A stretch of 64,000 nucleotides of DNA, from contig NC_010574.1 in NCBI RefSeq assembly GCF_000165395.2, forward strand, positions 558,001-622,000. Reading direction: 5' to 3'. The notes under the pieces were generated by a model. That model saw only the letters and a list, made by a program, of their open reading frames with translations, was not told the DNA's origin and ran no database searches. A program made the position numbers and the translations under genes. The DNA comes from Babesia bovis T2Bo (Eukaryota > Apicomplexa > Aconoidasida > Piroplasmida > Babesiidae). Positions 21,811 to 34,200 of this stretch are shown here, piece by piece. Position 1 is the stretch's first letter, and every line of letters begins with the position of its first letter.

Positions 21811-24800
21811 TTAGACGAATGATAGTCGTGCTTCTTGTGAAAAAATGTAGACATTTTTGGTGAATGTGTCCTTATTTTGGTGTGACAGGGTGTTATCGAT
21901 GCCGTTCATCAGTGCTACGAAGCAATGCTGCAGCTTTGTTTGTTTCTCTTCTGACATATTGACAGCCAGTGTTTGTGGGAGTTGTGCAAATTCAGCCTGG
22001 TTCAGCAGAATTAGTCCTAGCAAAGGGCGGCTGATGCTCCAGGCACTGTTAGAATCACCACTGAGTAGAAGGTTGAAGATCATAATCATCGCACGGCGTA
22101 AGCATCCGATATTTGATTCCAAAAACAGCCGCGCGGGATGAGGGGTGCCACCAGTAACAGTACTATTCCTTTCGCTGTATACATGTGTGACAAAGTTGTC
22201 CAGAGCGCTTGCGCTCGAGAGCGATGTTGAGGCTTCGTATGAGCAGAGTCCATCCATGCATACATTGATCAGATGAGCCACATTGTCGGAGCTTAAGGAT
22301 AGCAATTGTGGCATGAACAGTTTTGTACTTATATCCAGGAAGGAATAAACTGGATGCAGGGACTTTGAGTAGGCTTGGAGGTCCTCAATTGGAATGCTCA
22401 GACATAGCTGGAATGCTAGCCTTAAAACATCATCCAGGGTGGCGTCTCCATAGATTTCGAAGACTCCAAAATTGACGTATTCGCCACCTAATGTGTGCTC
22501 AAGCACCTGTAAGCAAGCAGCAGCACCCTTGTAGATTCTCTTATAGGTTTCGTTATTTCCTGTTACAAGCCTAGATCCTGGCGAGGCTTGTTGTATCAAC
22601 TGGAGCAGCTTAACTCCATAATTCATCACTATTCCGGAAGATTCTTTGAACAACAGTATACCATTGGCCGATGTTTTATCGAATGTTATTCTATGTCCAC
22701 GATTGTCCAGTAATTCCGCCAGGCACTTGACTAGCGGCAGCATGATGTCAACGTCTGACCAGCACGCATCCACTATACGTTTGAAAAGATGAATTCGAGA
22801 TTTACCAGGTTGTTTTGGGGCATTAACAATCCAGTTGAAGAACATTTGATATGCCTCCACGGATACACATGATTTGCATATACCTTTTAGGTCTCGCATC
22901 AAACCTATTATGGTTTGCTTGCATTCTGGCGATGCCAGCATTGGCGGATTAAGGTTCCACAGTTGGTCTATTACCCTTGTGTGATACTCCATGAAGCTTT
23001 CGAATTTAGGTACGCTATCGGCGTTTTCCTCATCGTTGCTCAATTCCAACAGCAGCAATTTAAATAGTATGCTGTAGTATATCGTTCGATATCTTCCGTA
23101 TTGCGGAATATGCAAAAACCTGAATCCTTGGTCAGCATGGTTAACCAGTGCGAACCTAAGCGTTTCACACTGCAGTATCAATCTGGCAGACACTACTAGA
23201 TGCGGTGATCTATCAGCGTAATGAACGATATCGATTCCCGATGAAAGTTCCCCAAAGAAAACCAATGTCTTTTTAACAACATTTTCGTCCGAGACGCGAC
23301 ACTGTAAATTGAAGAACACCTTTTCAACTAGGCGATTCAGGAGGTATTGAGCACCATCCATCCCTGGGGGACACCCGGGGACTTGAGAGAACCTTTCTCG
23401 GCAATCGCCTGATATGCTTCCTTTGGTATGTTCACTGACGAAAAACTTTTTGAAGTAGGTCAAGAAATGGAGATACGACATTTCCAGTTTTGTGTTATCA
23501 TTTGGTGTGGCATCAGTGGCTGCCATGTTAAGGAAGACTTGTCCCACTAGTTCTATGTTCATTGTCTGGAGGCACACTGCCGTAATATTTGATTCATCAC
23601 CGGTCAGGCGCAATGAGCTGGATCCATTTAACATTGCACCAGCAAGTAGCACTAGCCACGCCACCTTTTGTTCTTTGACTGCGGCGTAATTAGGTGTATT
23701 TGGCATTTTTTCTAGTGCCTGGAAGGACTCTATTATGCGGCTGCAGACAGCGCGATACTGGCACCTGCATAATCGGCTAAACAGATCAGCCTGTTCCATC
23801 CTCAGTATATCGTCTTCCAAGGGGTCGTCGAAGTCCAGATCATCCCTTGCATTGACCACTATTTCTGCCATTGTCAAACGGCTCTGAATGAATTCAAGTG
23901 TAATTTGTAGTATGTTTGATTCCAGGACCGTTGGGACTTTGCCTCGCATATAGGCAAGTGGCACTACCATGTGTGCCCATACTCCCAGCAGGTAGTGCTT
24001 GCTATTAGGCATATATTGCCAGTTCTTTAATGCTTCCATGGTGAATCCATGGAGCTGTTCAATCCACATTGGAAATGCGGAGCTCTGTAGTAATTGGCTC
24101 AGCTGGTTCGATGCGTTTATTTTACCAAGAAGCCTACACAATTCATGATAGCACTCATCGTTGGCAAGTCCAGTTTTATTTCGGATTATTTCCATTGTAC
24201 CCAGCATGAAGCTGTTGATGTGTGAGAGGTCTTCTGCCTCTGAATTGAAGAATGATTTGCGCAATGCCGCGACTACAACTAGGCATTTAAGGCAGAGGAC
24301 GGCGCATGCAACACTTTTGTTCCAATTTTGCGCATACAGTTCGAATAGAATGCGCGGCACCTTGTCGGTCCTCAGTACGTCCCAACTTTGTGGTATCATA
24401 ACTGTGCTCTGTTCTTCTGAAGTATCATCTGGCATAGTTGCCAAGAAGTCAAAGCTCAGGCAATTGTAGCATAATTGCAGTATTTGCTGTAACATCCTAA
24501 GTTCTTCGAAGGCGTCTCCTACTCGTGCTGTTCCGTTATGGAACTGCTCTAGTGTATGTACAGTGACCTACGATAGATGTACTATACAAGATTCCTGTAA
24601 CTCACCGAAAATATTTTGGGTAGCACTGTTTCCTTGAAGTTCAGAGCACCTCTTCTAAGTTTAGCCACAAATTTGCCCATTTGCGGCTGCATTTCTTGTG
24701 TGAGATCAGCGTATATGCTGAGTCCAATAATCCAATGCTGTGTTGTAGCTGCCAGAAATTGTCCTACATGTTGTACCACAGGATGGTTATACACCTCTTC

Positions 24801-25166
24801 TAGCCATCCTAGTTTAACTATGCGGCAGTAGAGGTGTATGAATTGCCCGAGGACTTCTGGCGCACATTTTAGCATTTCAGGCCCGCGGTTGTATATGTAG
24901 TTCAGCAAAAACTCTCTTAGCTCAATTTTCTGTGCATCCGGTACGTGTGACCAGTTGTTTGTTATTACTGTTACGAGTCCCGATGATGCAAAGAGTAGAG
25001 CCTGTAGATTAGTGCTTTGGGCAAGGATGTCACGCAGCAGCGGTATTTTCTGCACATCGCGTAGCAGTGGCATCAGAACCTCATGAGCTTCATTTTGTTG
25101 CGCGGGCTGTCCGCCATAGAGTGACTGGCAGAACAGTTCGAGCTGTTGCAGGTCCTTCGGGTCCAT
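21811..25166 (-). CDS. XPO7: Exportin-7 (RanBP16)-like nuclear transport receptor, two exons
   Basis: Importin-beta family exportin carrying cargo through nuclear pores with Ran-GTP. Exons 25166-24606 and 24567-21811 (38-nt phase-0 intron) give 1105 aa, close to the ~1090 aa of animal exportin-7. The N-terminus (LELFCQSLYGG, LNYIYNRGP, IHLYCRIVKLGW, GLSIYADLTQEM) follows the exportin-7 pattern, including the 'Y-R-I-x-K-L-G-W' block. The remainder is alpha-helical HEAT-like sequence without other domains. The start Met is the first in frame, followed by DPKDLQQLELF. The alternative would be the sister RanBP17 type, which cannot be separated by eye. Confidence 0.8.
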
Positions 25167-26163
25167 CGCTTCTTGGTAAACACCGCGAGTGAATCACCGG
25201 TGGCATCAGCTCAGGGTTAAATCATAATCCTTAGCGCTACGTGTTTATAGTCGTTATATATAATTTTATATAGTTTGTTTATATCCACGGGAAGAATTCC
25301 AGTGTTGAATAGTAACGTCAGAGACGTATCATATGGATGGCACAAGTGAGGCGAACTCGCGCGTGGTAGAGTTGTGTCTAACGGCTTTTAATATCATTTT
25401 AGATATCATTTGTCTACATTTAAACAAGATGTGGGTTATGCTATGATGGCCATAGCTCATATCATTAATATAGAAGGCATTGTGTTCTCTACTGTGGATA
25501 TGGAACGATATTATTTTACGGCTGTATATGTAGAATAGCAGAGCTTATAAATACAAAAAATAAATAGTCCCATTACACACACATTAGCTTATATACGGAT
25601 ATTCTATAGGATTCGCTTTCTTGGACATTAAGTTCTAGATACATGTTTCCATATAGATGTGTAATCAATTAATCTTCTTTTCTTTATACATAGCTTATAT
25701 TTACTATGGGATATAAACCTTTGATGTTGACTTTCGTGAATTATTTTATTTAAGTATTACCCTAGTCTTTGTTATCGTATCCTCTATTCTTTGACGTTAT
25801 GTCTTTTGCTATGCGTTTTTAATAACACTCTAGAACTGACACATTAAAGCATTTATGTATCATTTCTGTTATGAGCTTGGCTGTCTTACAGATAAGCGAT
25901 ACTTCGTATATATGGCTACAAAATTGAGTTTGTTATCGGTTAATGTATGATACTGAGAGTGACATTATTCCTTCTGAGGAACGTGACAGCGATATTAAGT
26001 GTAGTAATTGCGATTATATATGGTATACAAAATTGCTGTACATTACCATACCGCTTGCTCTCTGACGTTGATCGTATCCCAGAGGAGCTTGTTATACTAA
26101 ATATTGCCCTTGGGACTCAATTGGTGGTTGATATGTACCTTTACATCTCCAATCCACTGCGAT
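25167..26163. other. 1-kb AT-rich spacer with one doubtful small frame
   Basis: Sits between the exportin-7 start and the WDR70-like stop. The only notable frame is plus-strand 25947-26207 (86 codons, hydrophobic, possible membrane segments), which overlaps the WDR70-like 3' end by 44 bp. No homologue is recognised and it may be chance. Nothing else is seen. Confidence 0.4.
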
Positions 26164-27741
26164 TTATGATTTCCTGCTATCCATATAGCCACATTGGCAT
26201 ATTTTGATACCGCAACGTGGGCATTTTTGAACTCCTATTAGCATATTTTCTTCCTTGCCTTCTGGTGCGGTAAAGTCCAGTATAAGTTCTGGCTGGCTCT
26301 TTTGGTACATTCGCATAAACTTATCAGTCTTGTATGGAATCCTTTGTATGCCTGTACCGGTTGCAACTGCTGTTACGCTGTTTGTATCCCCTTCCATAGC
26401 ACGCAATTTGGTAACTATATCTTCATCTTCATAGCTAACTGGTGTTCTTCCATACGATACATAATCTAGATCAGGTTCTTCTTTCGCACCAGGTTTGTTA
26501 TATTGTCGTGGTAAACGTTTCCTCTTGAGTGTACCATCCTCAGCTTCTTCCAAGTTATCGGGAAGTTGATCAATAGGGAATACTTCTGGTTGAACCGATA
26601 CGGTTTGTTGTGCTGCAGCTGTAGCTTTGTGACGTACTGCAGCTTTGGCTCTTGAGAGGTACATTGATTCTAGTGCGTCTGAGTTGCAACGCGACCATAT
26701 TTTACCATCGTGGCAAATTGTGAACAATTGACCCAGCTCATTGGCCCAGGCTATAGGTCCTGGTGGTGACTTTACTTTAAACTGATGATCTACGGATAGA
26801 GTCTTTGCAGATACTACCTTTATACAACCTTTGAAGCCTTCCTTTATATTACGTGGGTTTATCGGCGTCACTTCACCCACAGCAACGTGTAATCCATCTG
26901 GGCTTATTGCCATATTTGGGCACATATCACCTCCTGGTACAGCGCATTCTAGCACTACCTTTGTAGGATTTCGTAGGTCCCATAACTTGACTACATCATG
27001 GCAGCGTGATATGAGCATGTTATCATCCGGTGATAGCACAGCGCCGATACGGGACATATGTGCTTCCATGTTTACTACTCCGGGATACGCTGTTCTACGG
27101 TCCCAAGTACACAATGAACCTCTTTCTGTGGCACCTACTACGATTGATTTCGACTTCAATGTACAGAAGCACAGTGCAGTTATTTGGGCTCTAGGCCCTC
27201 TGGCAGCTTTGGGCACGAACGTTTGTATTGCATGTATAGACATGGATACACCTTGCCTGGGTGCGTTTATATCAAAATTCCGTAGTGTTCCATCGATGGA
27301 TCCCGAAGTGAAGATGTTATTTTCGTCTGGGTCTGCAGAGAGGCATGTGACCGTTGCCGTATGCCCTCGTGTCTTCCTTGGATCTAGCAGATACATATCT
27401 CCTTTTGTGGTGTTAAACATATGCTCTCCAGCATCGCTGTAGAACGATATAACACTTCCAATGGCAGCTGCAGCTACGGAATTATCATGGTTCATGGCCA
27501 CTGCTGTAATGCTCTGGTCCAAATTTTTACTCCATAGCGGTCCGTAACCTCCACTCATCCATTTATAGAAATCCACGCATCGCAGCTCCCCGTCTGAGCC
27601 TCCGTACAACAGCCTGGTACCTCCGAAGTTTGTTGTTAGGGATGACGCACGCAATGGCGTTAAACCCGTTTCATCATCTAGCGTCACATCTTCTCCATTT
27701 ATTAGATTATCCAAAGATGTTTGCTTGATGTTTTTTGCCAT
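26164..27741 (-). CDS. WDR70: WD40-repeat protein, WDR70-like
   Basis: Single exon, 525 aa. WD40 repeats span residues ~30-330. The block DPRKTRGHTATVTCL, the repeat LWDLRNPTKVV and a Lys/Arg-rich C-terminal part (KRKRLPRQYNKPGAKEEPD) match the WDR70 (gastrulation-defective-1-like) pattern, a nuclear protein linked elsewhere to chromatin and the DNA-damage response. The C-terminus ends in a small Cys cluster (KCPRCGIKICQC), a possible metal site not typical of the human protein. It is convergent with nothing nearby and its start is close to a divergent TRAPPC13 gene (141 bp). Family assignment is moderate; cellular role is inferred from homologues. Confidence 0.72.
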   Translation of the reverse strand: MAKNIKQTSLDNLINGEDVTLDDETGLTPLRASSLTTNFGGTRLLYGGSDGELRCVDFYKWMSGGYGPLWSKNLDQSITAVAMNHDNSVAAAAIGSVISFYSDAGEHMFNTTKGDMYLLDPRKTRGHTATVTCLSADPDENNIFTSGSIDGTLRNFDINAPRQGVSMSIHAIQTFVPKAARGPRAQITALCFCTLKSKSIVVGATERGSLCTWDRRTAYPGVVNMEAHMSRIGAVLSPDDNMLISRCHDVVKLWDLRNPTKVVLECAVPGGDMCPNMAISPDGLHVAVGEVTPINPRNIKEGFKGCIKVVSAKTLSVDHQFKVKSPPGPIAWANELGQLFTICHDGKIWSRCNSDALESMYLSRAKAAVRHKATAAAQQTVSVQPEVFPIDQLPDNLEEAEDGTLKRKRLPRQYNKPGAKEEPDLDYVSYGRTPVSYEDEDIVTKLRAMEGDTNSVTAVATGTGIQRIPYKTDKFMRMYQKSQPELILDFTAPEGKEENMLIGVQKCPRCGIKICQCGYMDSRKS

Positions 27742-27882
27742 TTTATTTGCGATATATTGTATGGAAGTTCACTACCGTTGGGCATCCATTCTGTATGATG
27801 TTGCAAGGCACACTGCGACCGTAGCTCGACACATGACAAACACATTTGGCACAAAATTATTACCGGATTCCTAAAATACAAA

Positions 27883-29329
27883 ATGGCGCACGATTCTCCG
27901 CCTATTCTTGTTGTCATGCGTTTGTCTTCTCCCGGTTACGAAAGTGCTGCGTGGCAGCTGATCGACGCTTCTGATGCTTTGGTAGCTCTTGAAACGGTAG
28001 GTACACTTTATTTAATGTTTTTATTTACCTTTGTGCTATTTTGTGTAAGATGTGTTTGTTATTTTTACATTATATTATTGTTTCAATGTTACTATGAGCC
28101 TACCGTTCATATGAAATATCTACGGTGGATTGATGGGTAATTATATGATTGATTCTAGGTGAGCTCATCAATTAATCCTATTAGTTCGGTTATATCACTC
28201 CATGTTGCCACTATTCATCACTTGAATGGCATGTATTTATGTTAATTCCATAGCTGTCTACTTATAAAAAGCAGTCGAATGATTTTTTGTAGGAATCCTT
28301 GGACCATGAGAGTAATGGTGAATATTTACCTGTGATGGTGCTGCCGCAATATGTCAATGAATGTTTCTTAGGTGAAACGTTGAATCTGTCTTTAATGTTG
28401 TACAATCCTAACAAAACGGCTTGCGCCAATGTGAAGCTTACGGTGGAGGTATTACCTGAGAATCGAGATGTCGATCCCGTGGTTATAGATGCTGTGAAAG
28501 ATATTTCCATAGGTGGCAATAGCGAGCCTCACCAGAGTACCGTTTCTCACAAGTTTACTAGACCTTTACAGCACTTGATGAATTTTATATTGGTATACAA
28601 TTTTGGTAAGAAAGAATACCAAGTAGTGAAGCGCGCTGTATGGAATGTGGTCAATCCTTTACAGGTTGATTTTGTTCGTCGCACTGATTCGGTAAGTCGT
28701 GTTTATACTTGTAATAGACCTTCCAGATCGGTCGTTTACATTTGGAAGCGATTCTTACTAATACATCGACTTTAAGTTTTACCATAAAGGATATTAAGCT
28801 GGTTTATGTATCTGAGGATGTATGCTTAGAGCCTCTATTTCCCAAGTCAAGTGAGATCGACGCAGTTTGTGTTTTAAAACCAACTGAATCGCACAGTGTT
28901 GTATTTCTTTGTGTAAATCCAGTGACCAAGTTATACCTTAAAGCATTTTGGCAGTGTCACGAGAGGGGATCCGGTGAGTTCAACATCCCGGTTAGCACGG
29001 ATCACACCTCTCCTCTAATTTACGAGACTGTTTACCATCCGGGTACTGTGCCTTTAATACAGGATTTTAAAATTGTATTTCGCATTACTAATGTCGGCAA
29101 AGAGCCTTTGGATGCAATGATTAGGTTTAATGAAGATGGGCTTCGGCCATTGGCTGTGCAGGTAGGTTCCTCTCTTGACGTTGGTCACTTAGTGCCCGCT
29201 GAATCGCGTCTGGTTGAGGTTCCATTCATCAGCACAGCTAAAGGTCACCACACCATCAAGGGTATAGAGATCTACTCTTCGGGTGATTTGGTAGTACCAA
29301 TCACTGATCTCCAGGTCCTTACTGTATGA
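27883..29329 (+). CDS. TRAPPC13: TRAPP complex subunit 13-like, three exons
   Basis: Subunit of the TRAPP tethering complex (Golgi/endosome traffic, Rab activation). Exons 27883-27996, 28293-28691 and 28727-29329, all phase 0, give 371 aa (family ~400). Supporting blocks are VMRLSSPG near the N-terminus, FLGETLNLSLMLYN (the conserved FLGETF..YI motif) and a C-terminal immunoglobulin-like beta-rich region. Intron 2 is 35 nt (28692-28726); another in-frame acceptor at 28717 would make an implausible 26-nt intron. Intron 1 is 296 nt, one of the few long introns in the window, with a T-rich tract before the acceptor. Confidence 0.8.
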
Positions 29330-29736
29330 TATTACAGTACTGAAAAACTTGACATATCGCATCATATACCTACTCCACATTACTCTAATAGTTATAGATA
29401 TCTTATATAATTCGAAAAACATAAAATGGCTAAATGCTGAATAAATCATGTACCAACTGTCTACTTTTATAAAAAGTATCGAGCCACTCAATGGCGGCAA
29501 ATAGCATCAAATCCAGTTATAAGATGAACTATAACTATTGTTACATTATAATGTGATTAACAGTGCCCACATTTTATAATGATCACTTTAGCACTGCTAG
29601 ATATATGGAGAATTTACGTTGTCTGTATTCACGAATACTTTTGATAGCATATGTTACGCGTATTCAGTCATTTATTTAAATATTAATTATGTATATTACC
29701 GATGCGAAGTGTTATTATTTAGATTCTTAGTGTTGA
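29330..29736. other. Convergent spacer
   Basis: AT-rich, no supported gene. It presumably holds the 3' ends of TRAPPC13 and MFAP1. Confidence 0.5.
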
Positions 29737-31196
29737 TCAATTTTTCTTTGCAGACTTTTTCGAGGGTCTGTCGAATGAGTCTCGTGCACCTGCAGGTGTA
29801 AATGGCGCGGGCTGTTGGCTCCATGGCATATCGAATTTGGTGGTATCTTCTGCTGTTAAGTGAGTATATTTGCTTCGTCCCATTTTTCCGTATTGTCCAC
29901 GTCGAACTTGCATTGATTTTGGCATGAGTGACTTATCCACACAATCATCAGCTGTAGGTGCATTGAAATCTCGTTTGTAAATTGGCTCAGATCCATCTTC
30001 CAGTTTATCCATGAAGAATGCACCTTTATGGTAGTACTTCTGCAAGAATTTGATTTTGGTCTTTGGTGCTATAGGTCCCTTTTCTTGTCTTATTCTTTCA
30101 TCATCTTCTAGTCTTTCTTCTTCTGTCATTTCTCTTCTTCGTTCAACCTCAGCGGCCTGTTATATCATGATAGGGTATACATCACTGCTTACCAATCGTT
30201 CATGTGCATTCCTTTCATTTCTATCTCTAATGATCCTTTTTAATTCACGTATTTTCCATAGTTCATATTCTTCTTCTGTGAGTTCATCTTTATCATCAAC
30301 ACAATTGACTTCATTTTCGATTTCTTGGTGCATGTTTTCGGCAACTAGTGTTTGTATAACTAGTTCTTTGCTTTGTTTGCGTCTTTCTTCTAATCTCTTT
30401 TGTTCGGCTTCTATCTTTTTTTGTTCTTCCCGTTCAATTTCTTTCTTTTCTTTAACTGTCAATCTACTTTTCTTTGGTACAAATACTGGTTTTGCCAATG
30501 CGTTAATTGTTTGACTCGAAGTTACAGGTTCACTCTCTTCCGTGTCTACATCTGTTAATTCATCTTCTGATTCCGTTTCCGATTGATCTAATAATTCTGT
30601 TTTTTGTTCGATTGTTGATTCTTCTTCTTTGCGATATGCCATTGCTCGTGCTCGTATTTCAGAACGATCACGTGGGATGTTCTGATTTTCTACTTGTATT
30701 TCAAGTTCCTTGTTTTTATTAATTCCCAAATCCTGTACCTACAAATGGCATGACCAGGGCAATAGACATCACCTACTTCTTCAGCTGGAGTCTCCCTTTC
30801 TATTACTATGGTCGCTGCCGGGGCACGACGCCGAACGCTTCCTGTTACATCCTCATTATCAGCACTAACGGAATCTGTATTAACAATATGCCACTATCTA
30901 TATGACTTACCTTTACTTGCTGTATATCTTGAGTATCTGCGATCTTGTTCCAAGGCAGCTTTGGCGACATCTGAATCCGCATCAGAGTCCGAATCGCTGC
31001 TAGATTGACCTTCATTGGCGTATTCGGGCGCCTGTGGACATATTAGGCCTATCTAGATTGTATATACCTTTCCAGGCCAGTATCTCGTTGTCTTTGGCCC
31101 TTGAGTAGCTCGGCGGCGCTTAAGAGGGTCTTGCGATGGACTGGGTGGTCTGTTAAGGTCCTCACCCAGAAATCGGAACAGTTCAATGGCGCTCAT
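29737..31196 (-). CDS. MFAP1: MFAP1-like spliceosomal B-complex factor, five exons
   Basis: Component of the spliceosomal B complex. Exons 31196-31068, 31031-30911, 30874-30777, 30738-30193 and 30156-29737 (introns 36-38 nt) give 437 aa, almost the human length. The N-terminal RYWPGKAPEY matches the family's RYxxGKxPDY. A long charged Glu/Lys/Arg coiled-coil middle includes KPVFVPKKSRLTVKE. The C-terminal block is diagnostic: IKFLQKYYHKGAFFMD, YKRDFNAPT, LPKxMQV-type and KYTHLTAEDTTKFD. Exon 4 to 5 joins ERL to AAEVERRREMTEEER without gap. It neighbours Sm-D3, and Snu23 lies elsewhere in the window, all splicing factors but scattered. Confidence 0.92.
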
Positions 31197-31296
31197 ATTT
31201 TGTGTATAATCTGTATAGTTAGCATGATATGTTATGGTGTAGTATGTGGTACCGACACATTTCCAGTTTATTGACGCGTTGGGGCTCAGACGTTGC

Positions 31297-34200
31297 TTAG
31301 AATGTTCCTAGGCGTGTGTTGATTATTGACGATACTGCTGTATCTATTCCGTTATTCTTGAGTGCTTCTGGGAAGAGCAGGTTGATTGCCGTTGGGTACT
31401 TGTTTTTGCAAACTTCAGATGCGAGGTGTGTTACTGTTGCTAGGCAGCGCATATATAAGTGTCCATTATATGTTTCTTCTATTTCTGTGCTCTGTGCAGT
31501 TTCCATTTGCGTGCAACAGCTTAATGTTGCTGGTATGGTCAATGATTCTACTTTCCATATATTACATAGTTCAAATATCTTTTCCAGCCCCTTTAGCACA
31601 TATTTCATATTTTCTAGATATTGCAGTATATATTCTGGGTTTTCTGATTCTATTTTGGACGGTTGTATTGTTGGTTCCTTTCCATCGCAGCATAGGAGGT
31701 AGAACACCAGTGGTACGTTTTCCTTTTCCCATTGTGTATCTCTGGTTGACCATTGTGATCCTATGCAGAAGTTGCTATGTCTAGATATGAATACACTTCC
31801 CATAGGAGCACTGTTATATCCTTTTGTGTCTATGTTGTCTAATTCCTTTCCACAATGCTCGGAACCCGTGTATGATACACGATTATCACAGGTTGTTCCA
31901 GGGTCTATATTGTCAAATACTGAATACCCGTTTGTTTTGTTATTTCCTTCGTTGTTGCTATTTTTGTTTACGGTTTGGCAAATATCGTATGGATTCCTAG
32001 GAGCTTGTATTTCCCACAATTTGTGTTGTTCATACAGGGGCGGGTATACGTAATCCGTTACGCAGTCGCATATTTCGGTTATTGTGCGGTAATCCTTGCT
32101 GAACTCAATTGACCCACTGTGCAGCGGCACCAGTACTGCGTTAGGTATATAGCCATTAACAATGTTGCGCAGGCTATGGGTATGAGGTGTTGTTTCGGTA
32201 GTAATATCTTCATGCTGTAATTTGGTCGCCACGAATTCATTATCAAAAAGCGATTGCATCCATCCGTAGTGTATGTCTGCCTGTGACTTTAGTGTATACT
32301 TGATTGGTGCATAGTTTCTGAAATCCACGTTGACTCTTAGCGGTACAAAATCCAGTGGTGCTGCATATCCACTTGATTCATACTGATACTTTGGTTCCAA
32401 TGACACCCTTTCATGCAGCAGCTTTGATATAAATTTCGTGTTCATCTTTTCGAATATTGCTAGGCGATCTCGCCATATTTCCGTTTGGAATTTATCAAAT
32501 TCTTGTATTTGTTTGCGTTGATTCAGTTCCTTATCGTTGGGTTCATCCGTTTGGATATTATCTGTGCATTGCTTCAGTGGTGGGAACCACGATCGTACAA
32601 TCTTATCGATTTCGTAGCTTGCAAGGTCTTCTGTGAGCAGTGCCATTAACACTGTTTGTGGCCCTGACACTGACGGCGATATGGCTTTAATATTGGAATC
32701 ATCGTTAGTCGCAAGCAGAGTGCTGACATCTACTGTTTCCACAGTCCCATCACTGCTCTTGAATAGGTCCTTTAGGTTTCCCTGTGACAGGCATATTAAC
32801 TTTCTATATCGCTGATTGGTTCCGGGTAGACACCTAAGGGCGTTGACTACCTTAACATTGGTTTTCTTAAGCAGGTTGACAAATGGGTTATCATGTGCCC
32901 AGGTTGGCAATATCGGCATTTGTTGAGATTCCATTGTAGAGCCGCTCACATTTTTATGTGAATTGATGTTATATCCTTTTATATTAGCTTTGGAAGTGTT
33001 TATGTTAACACAGCTCTTCTGAGGCTTAGTTTTATTCCCTGGTGCATTTGCGTTTAGGGGATGCACCGAAGCATCCAGATAAGCGTTGCTATGTATTGGG
33101 AGTCCTACCGAGTCTTTCATTATATGTGGCAGTAGACGTGCTGTTAGTGTTGTAACCCTATTTACGTATTCGCTTGGCATTTCCTCGTTAATTCCACGAT
33201 TTTGGCAATATGTTTCCACCAGTTGCATGGTTTCATTATATATATCGGTGTAGTCACCGGGGCATTCATATTCATAGCATTCGGCGGTCACGTCCTCAGC
33301 GTCCAGTGTATACTCCGGGACACTATATACTGATTGATTGGTCGGCGTTGTCTGAGGCATATCTATATTATCCGTTGATGGTATCGGATTACACTCTGAT
33401 AATGGCGTCTCATCTGAACCTAGATTAAATGATGCTGAGGCGTTGCATCGTTTGTTAATATCACCTTCTTCTTTCATGTTGACGTGGCTAGTTTCATTGC
33501 GTCGTGGTTGTAGAAAACAGACAGCACGTGGCACGTCCATGATCTTAAGTGGCGCCACAATGTTTATTACGTATTGGCTGAACTCGGTGATATTACGATC
33601 CCTGAGTGCTGCCAGTTTTGTTGACCATATGGACACCAGTTTGCCATATCTTTCTGAATCGGTTATGTTTTCTGTATCACTGTTTGTGAGCATCATCAAT
33701 GAGTTAGTCCTCAATAGATTCAGGTGTATTTCCATGCGTATCAGTTTGTTGTATGTTGCCGTTACGTTGGCGTATGCATGCCTGCATTGCTTTTCAAATT
33801 CTATCCAATTATAGAGCGCATCTTGGATTTGTGTATACAAATAAGATTCTGGTGTATTTTGTAATCTTTGTGAATATATTGCCGAGAGTTTTTTAAGTTG
33901 CGTTATCCACGATTCTTTCCCGAAACCACGTCTTTCTAGTGCGTCTAGGTAGTCCACCATGCGGCACAGCCATCGTAGCTCTTTGAGATACTTTGTCTTC
34001 AGATGCCTTTGCGTTGGAATGGTATCATTTTTTGCGTTTATCAATTGGTTATTTATTCTATCTATGCTATCTCCACCTTCTAGCTCATTACTCTGTACAC
34101 AGTTTCTAGTGTCTACATTCCTTTGGATACCATATTCCCGATATTGTATCAATGGGCTTATACCTTCTGGTCCAGGTTGGCTCTTATATGGATTCTGATC

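Noticed and set aside
25947..26207. 86-codon hydrophobic plus-strand frame as a membrane-protein gene
   Set aside because: It overlaps the WDR70-like coding end, has no homologue I recognise, and hydrophobic frames arise easily in AT-rich DNA.
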